Source: Kaistella sp. (lineage in GTDB: Bacteria > Bacteroidota > Bacteroidia > Flavobacteriales > Weeksellaceae). Taken from it: a stretch of DNA of 64,000 bases. The notes below the pieces were generated by a model, which had not been told where the DNA came from, did no database searches, and saw only the letters and a program-made list of their open reading frames with translations. Position numbers and translations under genes: made by a program. Shown here piece by piece: positions 24,194 through 31,743 of the stretch (positions are counted from its first letter, which is position 1; every line of letters starts with the position of its first letter). The stretch spans positions 25,913 to 89,912 of the forward strand of contig JAIBEW010000032.1 in NCBI GenBank assembly GCA_019459085.1, given 5' to 3'.

Positions 24194-26821
24194 ATGAAAA
24201 TTGAAAAAATACAGGTTTTAAAAGGCCCGAATATCTGGAGCATCCGAAGAAAAAAACTTATTCAGATGCGTTTGGATCTTGAAGAAGTGGAGCAGTTGCC
24301 TACCAATAAAATTGACGGTTTCCGCGAAAGACTGGAACTCCTGATGCCTTCTATGATTTCTCACCGCTGTTCCGAAGGGGTTGAAGGCGGATTTTTTCAG
24401 CGGGTCGAAATGGGAACATGGATGGGTCATGTCATTGAACATATTGCTCTCGAGATCCAGACCTTAGCAGGAATGGAAGCCGGTTTCGGACGTACGCGAG
24501 AAACCAAAACTCCGGGCATTTATAATGTTGTTTTCAGTTATATAGAGGAAAATTGCGGCGTTTATGCGGCTCAACAGGCGGTACAGATTGCCGAATTCTT
24601 AATGGACGGCAGAGATTATGATCTGGAAGCCTGTATTCTGACCCTGAAAGAACTTCGGGAAAAAGAACGCCTCGGTCCTTCCACAGGAAGTATTGTTGAA
24701 GAAGCAGTTGCGCGGAATATTCCGTGGATCAGGTTGGGTAAAAACTCTCTTGTCCAGTTAGGTTATGGAGTCAACCAGCAACGTTTTCAGGCGACGATTA
24801 CGGGAAAGACAAGTTCTATCGCTGTAGATATCGCCTGCAACAAAGAACTGACAAAAAAAATGCTCGATGATGCCGCCATTCCGGTTCCGATTGGAGATCT
24901 GGTGAGTGAAGTGGATGAACTGAAAAGAGTCATCGACAAAATCGGTTATCCGGTTGTTCTGAAACCTTTAAGCGGGAATCACGGACGTGGACAAACCATC
25001 AACGTCACCGACTGGGAAGTGGCCAAAGAAGGCCTCGTACACGCACAGAAGGTGTCCCCGAAAGTAATTGTTGAAAAATTTGTGACCGGTTTCGATTTCC
25101 GCGTACTGGTCATCAACCATAAGCTCGTGGCGGCAGCGAGAAGAGTTCCCGCCCATATCGTTGGCGACGGCGAACTGAATATTCAGCAACTCATCGACAA
25201 AGAAAACCAGGACCCAAGAAGAGGGTATGGACATGAAAATGTACTGACCGAGATTCTGGTTGACAAAGACACGAATGAACTCCTCGATAAATTAAGTTAT
25301 ACCCTTGAAACGGTTCCTAAAAAAGGGGAAATCGTTTACCTGAAATCCACGGCAAACCTTTCTACAGGTGGAACTTCTATTGATGTGACCGATATGGTGC
25401 ATCCGGAAAATGTAACGATGTGCGAAAGGATCTCAAGAATTATAGGTCTTGATGTCTGCGGTGTGGATATTATGGCTGAAAACCTTACCCAGCCTTTGAA
25501 AGAGAGTGGCGGTGCCATCCTTGAAGTGAATGCTGCGCCCGGTTTCAGGATGCATCTTGCACCGAGTGAAGGACTGCCGAGAAACGTTGCGGCTCCTGTC
25601 GTGGATATGCTGTATCCGCCCGGAAAACCTTTCAGGATTCCGATTATTGCCGTAACCGGAACAAACGGAAAAACGACTACAACAAGACTTATCGCCCATA
25701 TCGTAAAAAACAACGGCTACAGAGTTGGTTTCACGACTTCAGACGGTATTTACATTCAGAATACCATGCTTACGAAAGGCGATACCACCGGTCCGATTTC
25801 AGCCGAATTTGTGCTGAAAGATCCTACCGTGGAATTTGCCGTTCTGGAAACCGCGAGAGGCGGAATTCTTCGCTCAGGTTTAGGTTTTAACAGCTGCGAC
25901 ATTGGGGTTCTGACGAATATCAAAGAGGATCACCTCGGCGTGAACGATATCCATAATCTGAAAGATCTTACCCGCGTAAAAAGAGTTGTGCTGGATGCCG
26001 TGAAAAAAGACGGTTGGTGCGTGCTGAATGCTGACGACGAATATTCCATGAGGATTATCAATGACCTCGATTCCAAGGTGGCCATTTTCAGTCTCGACGA
26101 GAACAATCCCCATATCCGCAAGTTTGCGAAAGAAGGGAAGATCACCTGCGTGTACGAAGAAGGCTTCATCACCATTAAAAAAGGAGACTGGAAAATACGC
26201 ATTGCCAAAGCCATCAATATTCCGATCACGATGGAAGGCAAGGCAAGATTTATGATCTCGAACGCGCTGGCGGCAAGTTTAGCCACGTATTTATACGGAT
26301 TCGAGATTGAAGACATCGCCAATTCATTGAGAACATTCATTCCGAGTGCACAACTGACACCCGGAAGACTGAATATCTTTAAATTCAAGAAATTCAACGT
26401 GCTTATTGATTTTGCGCATAACCCTGCAGGTTACGAAGCCATTGAGGATTTCCTGAAAAACGTAGACGCTACGAAGAAAATCGGAATTATTTCCGGAGTC
26501 GGAGACCGACGCGATGAAGACATCCGGGAATGCGGTAAAATTGCCGGAAGGATGTTCGATTATATCATCATCAGAAACGAAAAGCACCTGCGCGGAAGAA
26601 CCGAAGAAGAGATCAACGGTCTCATCATTACGGGGATTCAAGAGTCGGGTAGAGATGTGAGCTACGAAAGCATCCCTAAAGAAATCGAAGCCCTAAAACA
26701 TGCCATGAGCATGGCCGAAGAAGGAACCTTTATCACCGCCTTAAGCGATGTGGTTTCCAATGCCATCGATCTGGTTCAGGAATACCAAAACAAGGAGATC
26801 TTAGAGGAAGGACTGCACTGA
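24194..26821 (+). CDS. cphA: Cyanophycin synthetase
   Basis: A non-ribosomal polymer synthase of 875 residues that adds Asp and Arg alternately with ATP to make multi-L-arginyl-poly-L-aspartate, a nitrogen store. The CphA-specific N-terminal domain (about 1-160) precedes an ATP-grasp domain (about 220-475; KPLSGNHGRGQTINV and EVNAAPGFRMHL). A Mur-ligase-like domain follows, with the P-loop GTNGKTTTTR at about 489-498 and ARGGILRSGLGF and NIKEDHLG further on. The length matches CphA1. It is divergent from the cphB-isoaspartyl peptidase pair, so synthesis and breakdown share one intergenic region. A strong terminator follows. Confidence 0.97.
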   Translation: MKIEKIQVLKGPNIWSIRRKKLIQMRLDLEEVEQLPTNKIDGFRERLELLMPSMISHRCSEGVEGGFFQRVEMGTWMGHVIEHIALEIQTLAGMEAGFGRTRETKTPGIYNVVFSYIEENCGVYAAQQAVQIAEFLMDGRDYDLEACILTLKELREKERLGPSTGSIVEEAVARNIPWIRLGKNSLVQLGYGVNQQRFQATITGKTSSIAVDIACNKELTKKMLDDAAIPVPIGDLVSEVDELKRVIDKIGYPVVLKPLSGNHGRGQTINVTDWEVAKEGLVHAQKVSPKVIVEKFVTGFDFRVLVINHKLVAAARRVPAHIVGDGELNIQQLIDKENQDPRRGYGHENVLTEILVDKDTNELLDKLSYTLETVPKKGEIVYLKSTANLSTGGTSIDVTDMVHPENVTMCERISRIIGLDVCGVDIMAENLTQPLKESGGAILEVNAAPGFRMHLAPSEGLPRNVAAPVVDMLYPPGKPFRIPIIAVTGTNGKTTTTRLIAHIVKNNGYRVGFTTSDGIYIQNTMLTKGDTTGPISAEFVLKDPTVEFAVLETARGGILRSGLGFNSCDIGVLTNIKEDHLGVNDIHNLKDLTRVKRVVLDAVKKDGWCVLNADDEYSMRIINDLDSKVAIFSLDENNPHIRKFAKEGKITCVYEEGFITIKKGDWKIRIAKAINIPITMEGKARFMISNALAASLATYLYGFEIEDIANSLRTFIPSAQLTPGRLNIFKFKKFNVLIDFAHNPAGYEAIEDFLKNVDATKKIGIISGVGDRRDEDIRECGKIAGRMFDYIIIRNEKHLRGRTEEEINGLIITGIQESGRDVSYESIPKEIEALKHAMSMAEEGTFITALSDVVSNAIDLVQEYQNKEILEEGLH

Positions 26822-26846
26822 ACAGCTTCTTTTTGACATAATAAAG

Positions 26847-26871
26847 TCCCGGTGGAAGCCGGGATTTTTTT
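26847..26871 (+). terminator. Terminator after cphA
   Basis: TCCCGG (26847-26852) and CCGGGA (26859-26864) form a stem with a TGGAAG loop, followed by T7. It lies 26 nt past the stop. Confidence 0.85.
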
Positions 26872-26907
26872 CTGCATTAAATTTCCGATCTCAAAAAAAT
26901 GTATCCT

Positions 26908-27025
26908 GTCATTCTGAACGCAGCGCAGCATAGTGAAGAATCTTTCGATAGGTCGTGATATTTGTTCCTCTTAAAGAGAGAGATTGACTTCGTCGAATCA
27001 ATTCGTCAGGGTTCTATCGAAGATT
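26908..27025. repeat. REP-like dispersed element (GTCATTCTGAACG type)
   Basis: The block begins GTCATTCTGAACG and continues to AGTGAAGAATCT, a wording I recognise as a recurrent intergenic repeat in Bacteroidota genomes. AATCTTTCGATAG (26939-26951) is complementary, with one bulge, to CTATCGAAGATT (27014-27025), and an inner ATTGACTTCG/CGAATCAAT pairing lies between. The block could fold into one large hairpin of about 87 nt. It marks the left edge of the accessory island. Confidence 0.6.
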
Positions 27026-27028
27026 TAG

Positions 27029-27169
27029 TTAGGTAGGAACCTCAGGGTTTTCCGGCGGCTCCCCCTGTCTGTTTGCTAACAAGATCTTGTAATGATCTGT
27101 TAAGGCATTCAACCGATTAATGAGTGTGATATCTGCGTTGCGGAGTTTGGTTAATTCAATAGCATTCAT
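27029..27169 (-). CDS. Hypothetical protein of 46 residues
   Basis: The reading frame is open further upstream to a TTG at 27244, but the first ATG is at 27169, giving 46 residues. The helical part (NAIELTKLRNADITLINRLN) precedes a Pro/Glu-rich tail (EPPENPEVPT). I do not recognise a family. It is squeezed between the REP-like element and the tandem palindrome array and may not be a real gene. The longer TTG reading would run into the first palindrome. Confidence 0.35.
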   Translation of the reverse strand: MNAIELTKLRNADITLINRLNALTDHYKILLANRQGEPPENPEVPT

Positions 27170-27231
27170 AGCATTTGTGCTTTGGCTAAATGAATTACTG
27201 AGTGAAAAAACTGTTTTCCTGTATACTTTTA

Positions 27232-27394
27232 CCCGAAAGTTCAAAGCACGTGTGCGACAACCCTTCTGGTGCTCCCGAAAGTCTCTTGCACTGGTGTATA
27301 GACCTTTCGGGTGTTCCCGAAAACCTCAAACACGATATAATGACTTTTCGGGAAGACCTGAAAGCTCAAAGCACGCGTGCGAAAACCTTTCAGG
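27232..27394. repeat. Array of four tandem ~38-bp quasi-palindromes
   Basis: Units lie at 27232-27269, 27274-27311, 27316-27352 and 27357-27394, each separated by exactly 4 bp. Every unit starts C-C-[CT]-G-A-A-A-[AG] and ends with the complementary arm (for example CCTGAAAG/CTTTCAGG in unit 4, CCCGAAAG/CTTTCGGG in unit 2). Units 1 and 4 also have an inner palindrome around GCACG/CGTGC. Each unit could form a hairpin. The period is 41-42 bp. No transposase or other gene is associated. Confidence 0.85.
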
Positions 27395-27605
27395 AAATTG
27401 GGAAGCACTGCCATCATTTTATGCTAAAAATAAGTTGCATCGGGATGCACTTCTTCTCTTTTTGAGTGCTTGAACAGACTGTACTGCTTCCGGTTATCCA
27501 AATCAAAATTATAAAATAATTCTAATACGTTGGAGGTTAGATGGTTAATTTTTTTTGGAAAATTTTAGAAAAGCCTGGAGAAAGGTTTAAGCGCAAGCGG
27601 GGGAA
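27395..27605. other. Non-coding stretch right of the palindrome array
   Basis: About 210 bp with no credible gene. It contains the words GTTGGAGGTTAGATGG (27529-27544) and GTTTAAGCGCAAGCGGGG. No clear promoter or terminator is visible. Confidence 0.4.
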
Positions 27606-27875
27606 TTAAAAAGTATTTAAATTGAAATTAAATTCTCCCATGTAGAGATGGTTGATCCTCATATATAAATAGACCAACGCAAAAACTAAAAGATAGATAA
27701 GTATAACAAAAAAATACTTGACTTTTTCATTTTTCGCTTTTGGATCATTTTGAATCTCAATGGTTGTATAAATCATATTCACCACAAATATTAATAGTAT
27801 GACAATCGTTATGGGAATAAATTTACACCAAAATAAAGTCAGGATGCCAAGTGAGATCAAAATATTCCTAATCAT
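27606..27875 (-). CDS. Small hypothetical membrane protein
   Basis: An 89-residue, very hydrophobic protein. Two adjoining hydrophobic stretches (about 3-18 and 20-38) and a third segment (about 53-72) are separated by a charged loop (NDPKAKNEKVK). The Ile/Leu/Phe/Tyr/Asn-rich composition reflects the AT-rich DNA of this island. No family is recognised. The ATG at 27875 fits. It could be an accessory membrane protein or a partner of a neighbouring cassette gene, but nothing shows which. Confidence 0.55.
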   Translation of the reverse strand: MIRNILISLGILTLFWCKFIPITIVILLIFVVNMIYTTIEIQNDPKAKNEKVKYFFVILIYLLVFALVYLYMRINHLYMGEFNFNLNTF

Positions 27876-27942
27876 TTTTTAATTTTTTATATCTAATAAT
27901 TCTTTTAATAAAAAGTTGCAGCGGTGTTTGATCAAAGATAGA

Positions 27943-27982
27943 TATTTTTTAAAATGGTGCAAAGTCGTGTGGCTTTGGCAGC
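27943..27982. repeat. Left copy of a hairpin-forming boundary repeat
   Basis: A TATTTTTTA word (27943-27951) is followed by a hairpin TGCAAAGTC-GTGT-GGCTTT-g-GCA (27958-27980). A related copy at 28469-28507 shares TATTTTTTA, GCAAAGTCG and GGCT in the same order and lies on the other side of the gene at 27997-28404. Confidence 0.6.
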
Positions 27983-27996
27983 GAGGGAGCAATACT

Positions 27997-28404
27997 TCAT
28001 AGATGTACAAAAAAAGACCCTACATTCTCATTATTTTCATATCTCTCAAACTCAATATTAAATAAATTTTCAAGACTATCTTCAATTATCATTTCCTCCC
28101 ATCCTTTGTTTTTAAAGTTTTCAATCAATTCACCTTCAGTAATTTTAATTATATCAGAATAATACAAATTATTATCTAATATATATTTTAGTAAATCAAT
28201 CAAATTTATTATTTGTGATGTTTTTAATTGGACTTCCCATTTAAAATAAACTTCTTCGTCATCTTCATCAGAATCATTCCAAATTATTTGTCCAAACAGT
28301 TTATTGTTTTCAAATTTTATAAATTTTATTTCATCTGCCTTATAGATAGTCAAAAATAGAGTTGCAAACTCAAATACTAATTTATCATAATTACTTTGTT
28401 GCAT
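27997..28404 (-). CDS. Hypothetical acidic protein in an AT-rich cassette-like unit
   Basis: A protein of 135 residues, strongly acidic (WNDSDEDDEEVYF near 42-54), with alternating helical and beta segments and no signal peptide. The composition (Asn/Ile/Lys/Glu-rich) follows the AT-rich DNA, unlike the flanking housekeeping genes. It resembles small soluble immunity or SMI1-like proteins in size and charge, but I see no diagnostic motif, so this is only a guess. It is bounded on each side by copies of the same hairpin repeat, which suggests it moved as a unit. Confidence 0.6.
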   Translation of the reverse strand: MQQSNYDKLVFEFATLFLTIYKADEIKFIKFENNKLFGQIIWNDSDEDDEEVYFKWEVQLKTSQIINLIDLLKYILDNNLYYSDIIKITEGELIENFKNKGWEEMIIEDSLENLFNIEFERYENNENVGSFFVHL

Positions 28405-28468
28405 TTTAAAGAATTTTACGGCTTTATCAGTTAATTGAATATGTTTTGAATCTATTGCGCAAAGTATC

Positions 28469-28507
28469 TATTTTTTAGGTGGCGCAAAGTCGAAAGGCTA
28501 TGCGCAG
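28469..28507. repeat. Right copy of the hairpin-forming boundary repeat
   Basis: TATTTTTTA (28469-28477) is followed by the hairpin GCGCA-A-AGTC-GAAA-GGCT-A-TGCGC (28482-28505), with a GAAA tetraloop and one A-A mismatch. It is the partner of the copy at 27943-27982. Confidence 0.6.
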
Positions 28508-28538
28508 CTTGATAACTCTCGGAAATTATAGTACTGCT

Positions 28539-29210
28539 TTACTTTATATACACTTTTAATTCAATACTTTTTTTTCGATCAATATTAGGCTGATCAGTTA
28601 CAAGTTTGATTTTATCAATCACAACACTGTCTCCTTTTGTAAGATTAAGAATTTGTTCTTTTGCAAAATGACCAAATTCAGCACCTTCATTTATTATCCA
28701 ATCGTGTTTATTAATTTTATATTCAAAGCTTTCTACCTCCGATAATGCTATAACCAATTGTGGAATATGAATTTTTATTTTTGAGGCGGCAAGTTCTTCT
28801 TTTGATAATCTGACATTCCCATAATCCTCATGGATACTGACATAAGATTTCTGAATATTTAAAATCCGAAACTCCCTCCTGTCGGTAAATTGTTTTCCAT
28901 TATGATAACCTGTTACCAATATCTCAGTTGTAAGACCCAGTGTTGGAGCAATATAATATTCATTTTCACCTACTTTATGAATATCCCTTCCTGTGACCTT
29001 AATACTGTCCATGTTGGGCATATAAATCGTTAATCGATTTCTAATCCCCCGATAAACGATATTTAACATTTTATTTTCAATGATGGATTTTACTTCGGTT
29101 TTTCCGTCTGGTTTAACAGATTGTCCTATTGTACATTGAATACAACAGATTAATATAATAAGAAGAAGTGCTTTTCTCATAAAACTGAATTGTTTAAGTG
29201 AACGTTTCAT
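28539..29210 (-). CDS. Exported protein resembling the GldM C-terminal region
   Basis: A protein of 223 residues from ATG 29210. A second ATG at 29180 (MRKALLLIILICC) would begin directly at the signal peptide. The body has the pattern of the periplasmic domains of gliding protein GldM: NKMLNIVYRGIRNRLTI early, TDRREFRI in the middle and ALSEVESFEYKINKH with LTKGDSVVIDKIK at the end. It lacks the transmembrane and coiled-coil parts of GldM, so it is a stand-alone paralogue and not a gliding motor component by itself. It is followed 11 nt later by a lipoprotein gene upstream on the same strand, so the two are probably cotranscribed. Confidence 0.65.
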   Translation of the reverse strand: MKRSLKQFSFMRKALLLIILICCIQCTIGQSVKPDGKTEVKSIIENKMLNIVYRGIRNRLTIYMPNMDSIKVTGRDIHKVGENEYYIAPTLGLTTEILVTGYHNGKQFTDRREFRILNIQKSYVSIHEDYGNVRLSKEELAASKIKIHIPQLVIALSEVESFEYKINKHDWIINEGAEFGHFAKEQILNLTKGDSVVIDKIKLVTDQPNIDRKKSIELKVYIK

Positions 29211-29221
29211 GATATTAAAAT

Positions 29222-29548
29222 TTAATTAATATTGTTGCAGAGAATATTTTCTACATCGTCTACTATTTCTTTGTTTTCTGATTTGTTGATTATAAGGGAA
29301 AAAACACCTCTCCCTCTCAATATTTTCGCAACTAAATCACCATTTTTTTCAACTCTGATTTCATCCTTTGATAAAATATAAAACTTATAGTTTTTTGCAA
29401 TAACTGAATCCTTATTTGCATTTACTTTATTGTAAAACCTTTCAAAATTAATACTGTTAAAGCAAGATAAGGCATTTTCTTGTTTATTCTTATTACAAGA
29501 AGCATTTAGAAAAAACATTAAAATGAGTATTACTATTTTAGCATTCAT
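29222..29548 (-). CDS. Small hypothetical lipoprotein
   Basis: A protein of 108 residues. The signal sequence ends in a lipobox (LNASC, C18), so it is predicted to be lipid-anchored. The mature part is Asn/Lys/Ser-rich with two further cysteines (about 29 and 104) that could form a disulfide. No family is recognised. It lies 11 nt upstream of the GldM-like gene in the same orientation, and the two may act together at the envelope. Confidence 0.6.
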   Translation of the reverse strand: MNAKIVILILMFFLNASCNKNKQENALSCFNSINFERFYNKVNANKDSVIAKNYKFYILSKDEIRVEKNGDLVAKILRGRGVFSLIINKSENKEIVDDVENILCNNIN

Positions 29549-29637
29549 AATTTGTAATCTCCTGATTTTATCCTTTGAAATACTGCCGACCCATTTAGCA
29601 TTGCACCTTCATTTTTACAAATGTCTCTGGTTTCAAA

Positions 29638-30585
29638 TTATTCTTTTCTCTTAAATGTCTTTACTATATTCTTTATGTCAGTAACTGCATTTTCACTTCC
29701 TGTTGCATAAGTTCCAACGAAAAGGTAATACCCTCCATTGTCATCAAATAAAATGACCTGATACATTTCTTCGTCATCCTTGTCATTGTTTTTTGCAAAA
29801 AGCTCAAACCCCTTAAGGTGGTTAATTTCAATTTCGTTAATTCCTTTGCTTGGAATTACAGAGTAGTCATCGGGATATTTTTTTAATCTTGAAATACAAA
29901 ACAATTTTTTGTTTGCAATTTCGACTTTTGAGAATGATTTGTCAGTCAGTAAACTTGCTTTGTCAACGCTTTCAGTAGGTGTTTTCAAATCTCTGTTAAA
30001 TATCATCCCATTTCCAATTACTGCTTTGAATTTTAAAAAACCAGCATTTTCGTCTAAAGAATAGTTCAAAGCTTCTCTTGGATTTGTTTTTAAGTCAGAT
30101 TGAACAATGGTTGTTAATATACTTTGCTTAATTTTCTCTCCTAATTGCAATGAATCTTTTAAATAAACTCCGTTTATTAATGTAGTTGACTTTTCGTTTC
30201 CGTAAATTAAGATGTGTTTCGAAAATAACATTCCATTGGCTTGGTGGTCTAATTCAACTAGTAATCCATTAAATTCAGCTACTTTGATTTCCTTTTTAGT
30301 CTTTAATACCATTCCTCTTGTTTTCAGCATTTCGGAATTAAAGCCTTTGGTGATTTCTGAATATGGTCCAGGAATTTCAACTGACATAATCATAGAAGTT
30401 TGATCAACTGGATTTTGAAATCCTTTAAAATTGTCGGATTGTTCAAATGAAACTGGCGGAATAATAAAAATGTTTGTTCCACTGATTTGTTGATGTTTTT
30501 CGGTTTTTTGTTTTGGTAATTCCTGTCCAAATCCAATTATTGAAATTGCAAGAAACAGGGTCGTTATTCTAAGTTTTATTGTCAT
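29638..30585 (-). CDS. Hypothetical exported protein
   Basis: A protein of 315 residues. The ATG at 30585 is chosen over an in-frame TTG at 30609 because it starts a clean signal peptide (MTIKLRITTLFLAISIIGFG). The mature protein is beta-rich with a repeated pattern of paired strands (GTNIFIIPPVSFEQSDNFKG, then NGLLVELDHQANGMLFSKH, then KGFELFAKNNDKDDEEMYQV), as in Bacteroidota proteins of unknown function that resemble PsbP/DUF-type two-domain folds. No catalytic motif is seen. Its 5' side is bordered by the hairpin at 30606-30640. Confidence 0.6.
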   Translation of the reverse strand: MTIKLRITTLFLAISIIGFGQELPKQKTEKHQQISGTNIFIIPPVSFEQSDNFKGFQNPVDQTSMIMSVEIPGPYSEITKGFNSEMLKTRGMVLKTKKEIKVAEFNGLLVELDHQANGMLFSKHILIYGNEKSTTLINGVYLKDSLQLGEKIKQSILTTIVQSDLKTNPREALNYSLDENAGFLKFKAVIGNGMIFNRDLKTPTESVDKASLLTDKSFSKVEIANKKLFCISRLKKYPDDYSVIPSKGINEIEINHLKGFELFAKNNDKDDEEMYQVILFDDNGGYYLFVGTYATGSENAVTDIKNIVKTFKRKE

Positions 30586-30605
30586 TTCATTTTGTTTAAT
30601 TGCAC

Positions 30606-30640
30606 ACAACTAGCAAATATTTGCGATTGCTATATGTTGT
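30606..30640. repeat. Perfect-stem hairpin at a gene boundary
   Basis: ACAAC-TAGCAA (30606-30616) pairs with TTGCTA-(TAT)-GTTGT (30627-30640) around a 10-nt loop. Only a TAT bulge interrupts the stem. No T-run follows, so it does not look like an intrinsic terminator. The paired ACAAC/GTTGT ends recall the outer boxes of integron attC sites. Confidence 0.5.
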
Positions 30641-30662
30641 AATTTATCTTAACGAGCAAGCC

Positions 30663-31079
30663 TTAATTTCCAATTTTAATCTCAATAAGCTGCAGAAGAT
30701 CTTCAAAACCGGAGCGGTCTTTTACGTCAATGCGTATTCCGCGGCCTTCGGCATAAGGTTTTGCAGCCTGCAATTCGTTTTTAATGGTCTCTGAAATGGT
30801 ACTTGTCATAATCTGATCCATCGCTTTCTGCCCAAAGACAAAGGCTGCTTTGAAATACCCGTCCCGCGGCAGCAGGTAAATCAGGACCCGTTTTTTGTCT
30901 TTGATGCGGTAACTCCATCCGAATTTTTCTCCGGAAAAGTTCCATTCGGCAAGCGTAAATGGCGCCGTTTCCTTCGTAAAGTTTTCCAGATCCTGCCAGA
31001 TTGGATAGGTTGCTCCGAGGGCTTTTTCGAGTTCGGCGGAAGTGGGCGTGAGGGTTTTATCGGTGAAGATGCTTTTCAT
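30663..31079 (-). CDS. DUF3788 domain-containing protein
   Basis: A soluble protein of 138 residues. The conserved pattern includes WQDLENF and the stretch EWNFSGEKFGWSYRIKDKKR (45-65), then RVLIYLLPRDGYFKAAFVFG. This combination is typical of DUF3788, a family of unknown function often annotated in Firmicutes and Bacteroidota accessory regions. Codon use is richer in GC than in the genes just to its left, so the AT-rich island ends between them. It is 23 nt downstream of the membrane protein gene on the same strand. Confidence 0.75.
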   Translation of the reverse strand: MKSIFTDKTLTPTSAELEKALGATYPIWQDLENFTKETAPFTLAEWNFSGEKFGWSYRIKDKKRVLIYLLPRDGYFKAAFVFGQKAMDQIMTSTISETIKNELQAAKPYAEGRGIRIDVKDRSGFEDLLQLIEIKIGN

Positions 31080-31102
31080 GGCTATTTGATGTAAGGTCAG
31101 CT

Positions 31103-31669
31103 TTATTCCGCTGGTGCCGAGGGATGATCGATGACTCCGCGTTTTTTAAAACGCAGGTAAAGTACAATACCAAAAAGAAGTTCAATCATTCCGCCTGAGA
31201 GTGCAGAGGTGAAGGCGTCTGACTGAAGGGTGAAGAGGGCGTAGGCAGCCAGGCCTAAAATGCCACCCAGAATCCAGTACATGCGCTGGCCGTAGAGACT
31301 CGCAAAGGTGAGGTAACGGCCGCCAATGATGAGCAGCATTCCCTGAAAGAACCATTCCGGTTTCACGAAAGACAAACCGTACGCGAGCGGAATGCACATG
31401 ATCATCCAAACGGTTGCTTCCATGGCGGCTTTCCCGAGGGGATTGCTTTTATCATGTTTTCCGGTAACGCCTACGATTTTGCCGATCAAAGTACTGAGTG
31501 GAAAGATCATCATTCCTCCGATGATTAAAGCCCACATGCCGGTATGGGAGCCGTAGAGGTTCACCGCAAGGGCGGAAGCGCTCCAGACCAGTCCGGAGAC
31601 AAAGACCCCGACGGAACCATCCCCATATCCAGTTCTCATATTATTTTGGGCGTGGTGAAAATTATTCAT
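31103..31669 (-). CDS. DUF7010-like multi-pass membrane protein
   Basis: A protein of 188 residues with about six hydrophobic segments and conserved polar turns (IGKIVGVTGKHDKSNPLG near 63-80, GGRYLTFASLYGQRMYW near 116-132). This pattern matches a widespread bacterial membrane family of unknown function (DUF7010). The ATG at 31669 gives the N-terminus MNNFHHAQNNMRTGYG. It is probably cotranscribed with the DUF3788 gene. Confidence 0.65.
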   Translation of the reverse strand: MNNFHHAQNNMRTGYGDGSVGVFVSGLVWSASALAVNLYGSHTGMWALIIGGMMIFPLSTLIGKIVGVTGKHDKSNPLGKAAMEATVWMIMCIPLAYGLSFVKPEWFFQGMLLIIGGRYLTFASLYGQRMYWILGGILGLAAYALFTLQSDAFTSALSGGMIELLFGIVLYLRFKKRGVIDHPSAPAE

Positions 31670-31743
31670 AAGTTGTTTTTAGTTTTTCTGTAATTGGTTC
31701 CCACCAGTAGATGCATTGATAATAGAATATTGCGAAATGTTTG

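Noticed and set aside
27232..27394. CRISPR array
   Set aside because: Units are themselves palindromic, spacers are only 4 bp, there are no unique spacers, and no cas genes are near.
27120..27473. Open frames across the palindrome array that read as 14-residue repeats (PESSKHVCDNPSGA-like)
   Set aside because: They arise because the repeat period is 42 bp. Starts are weak (GTG or TTG), no RBS or known domain is present, and the palindromic DNA explains the pattern better than a protein repeat.
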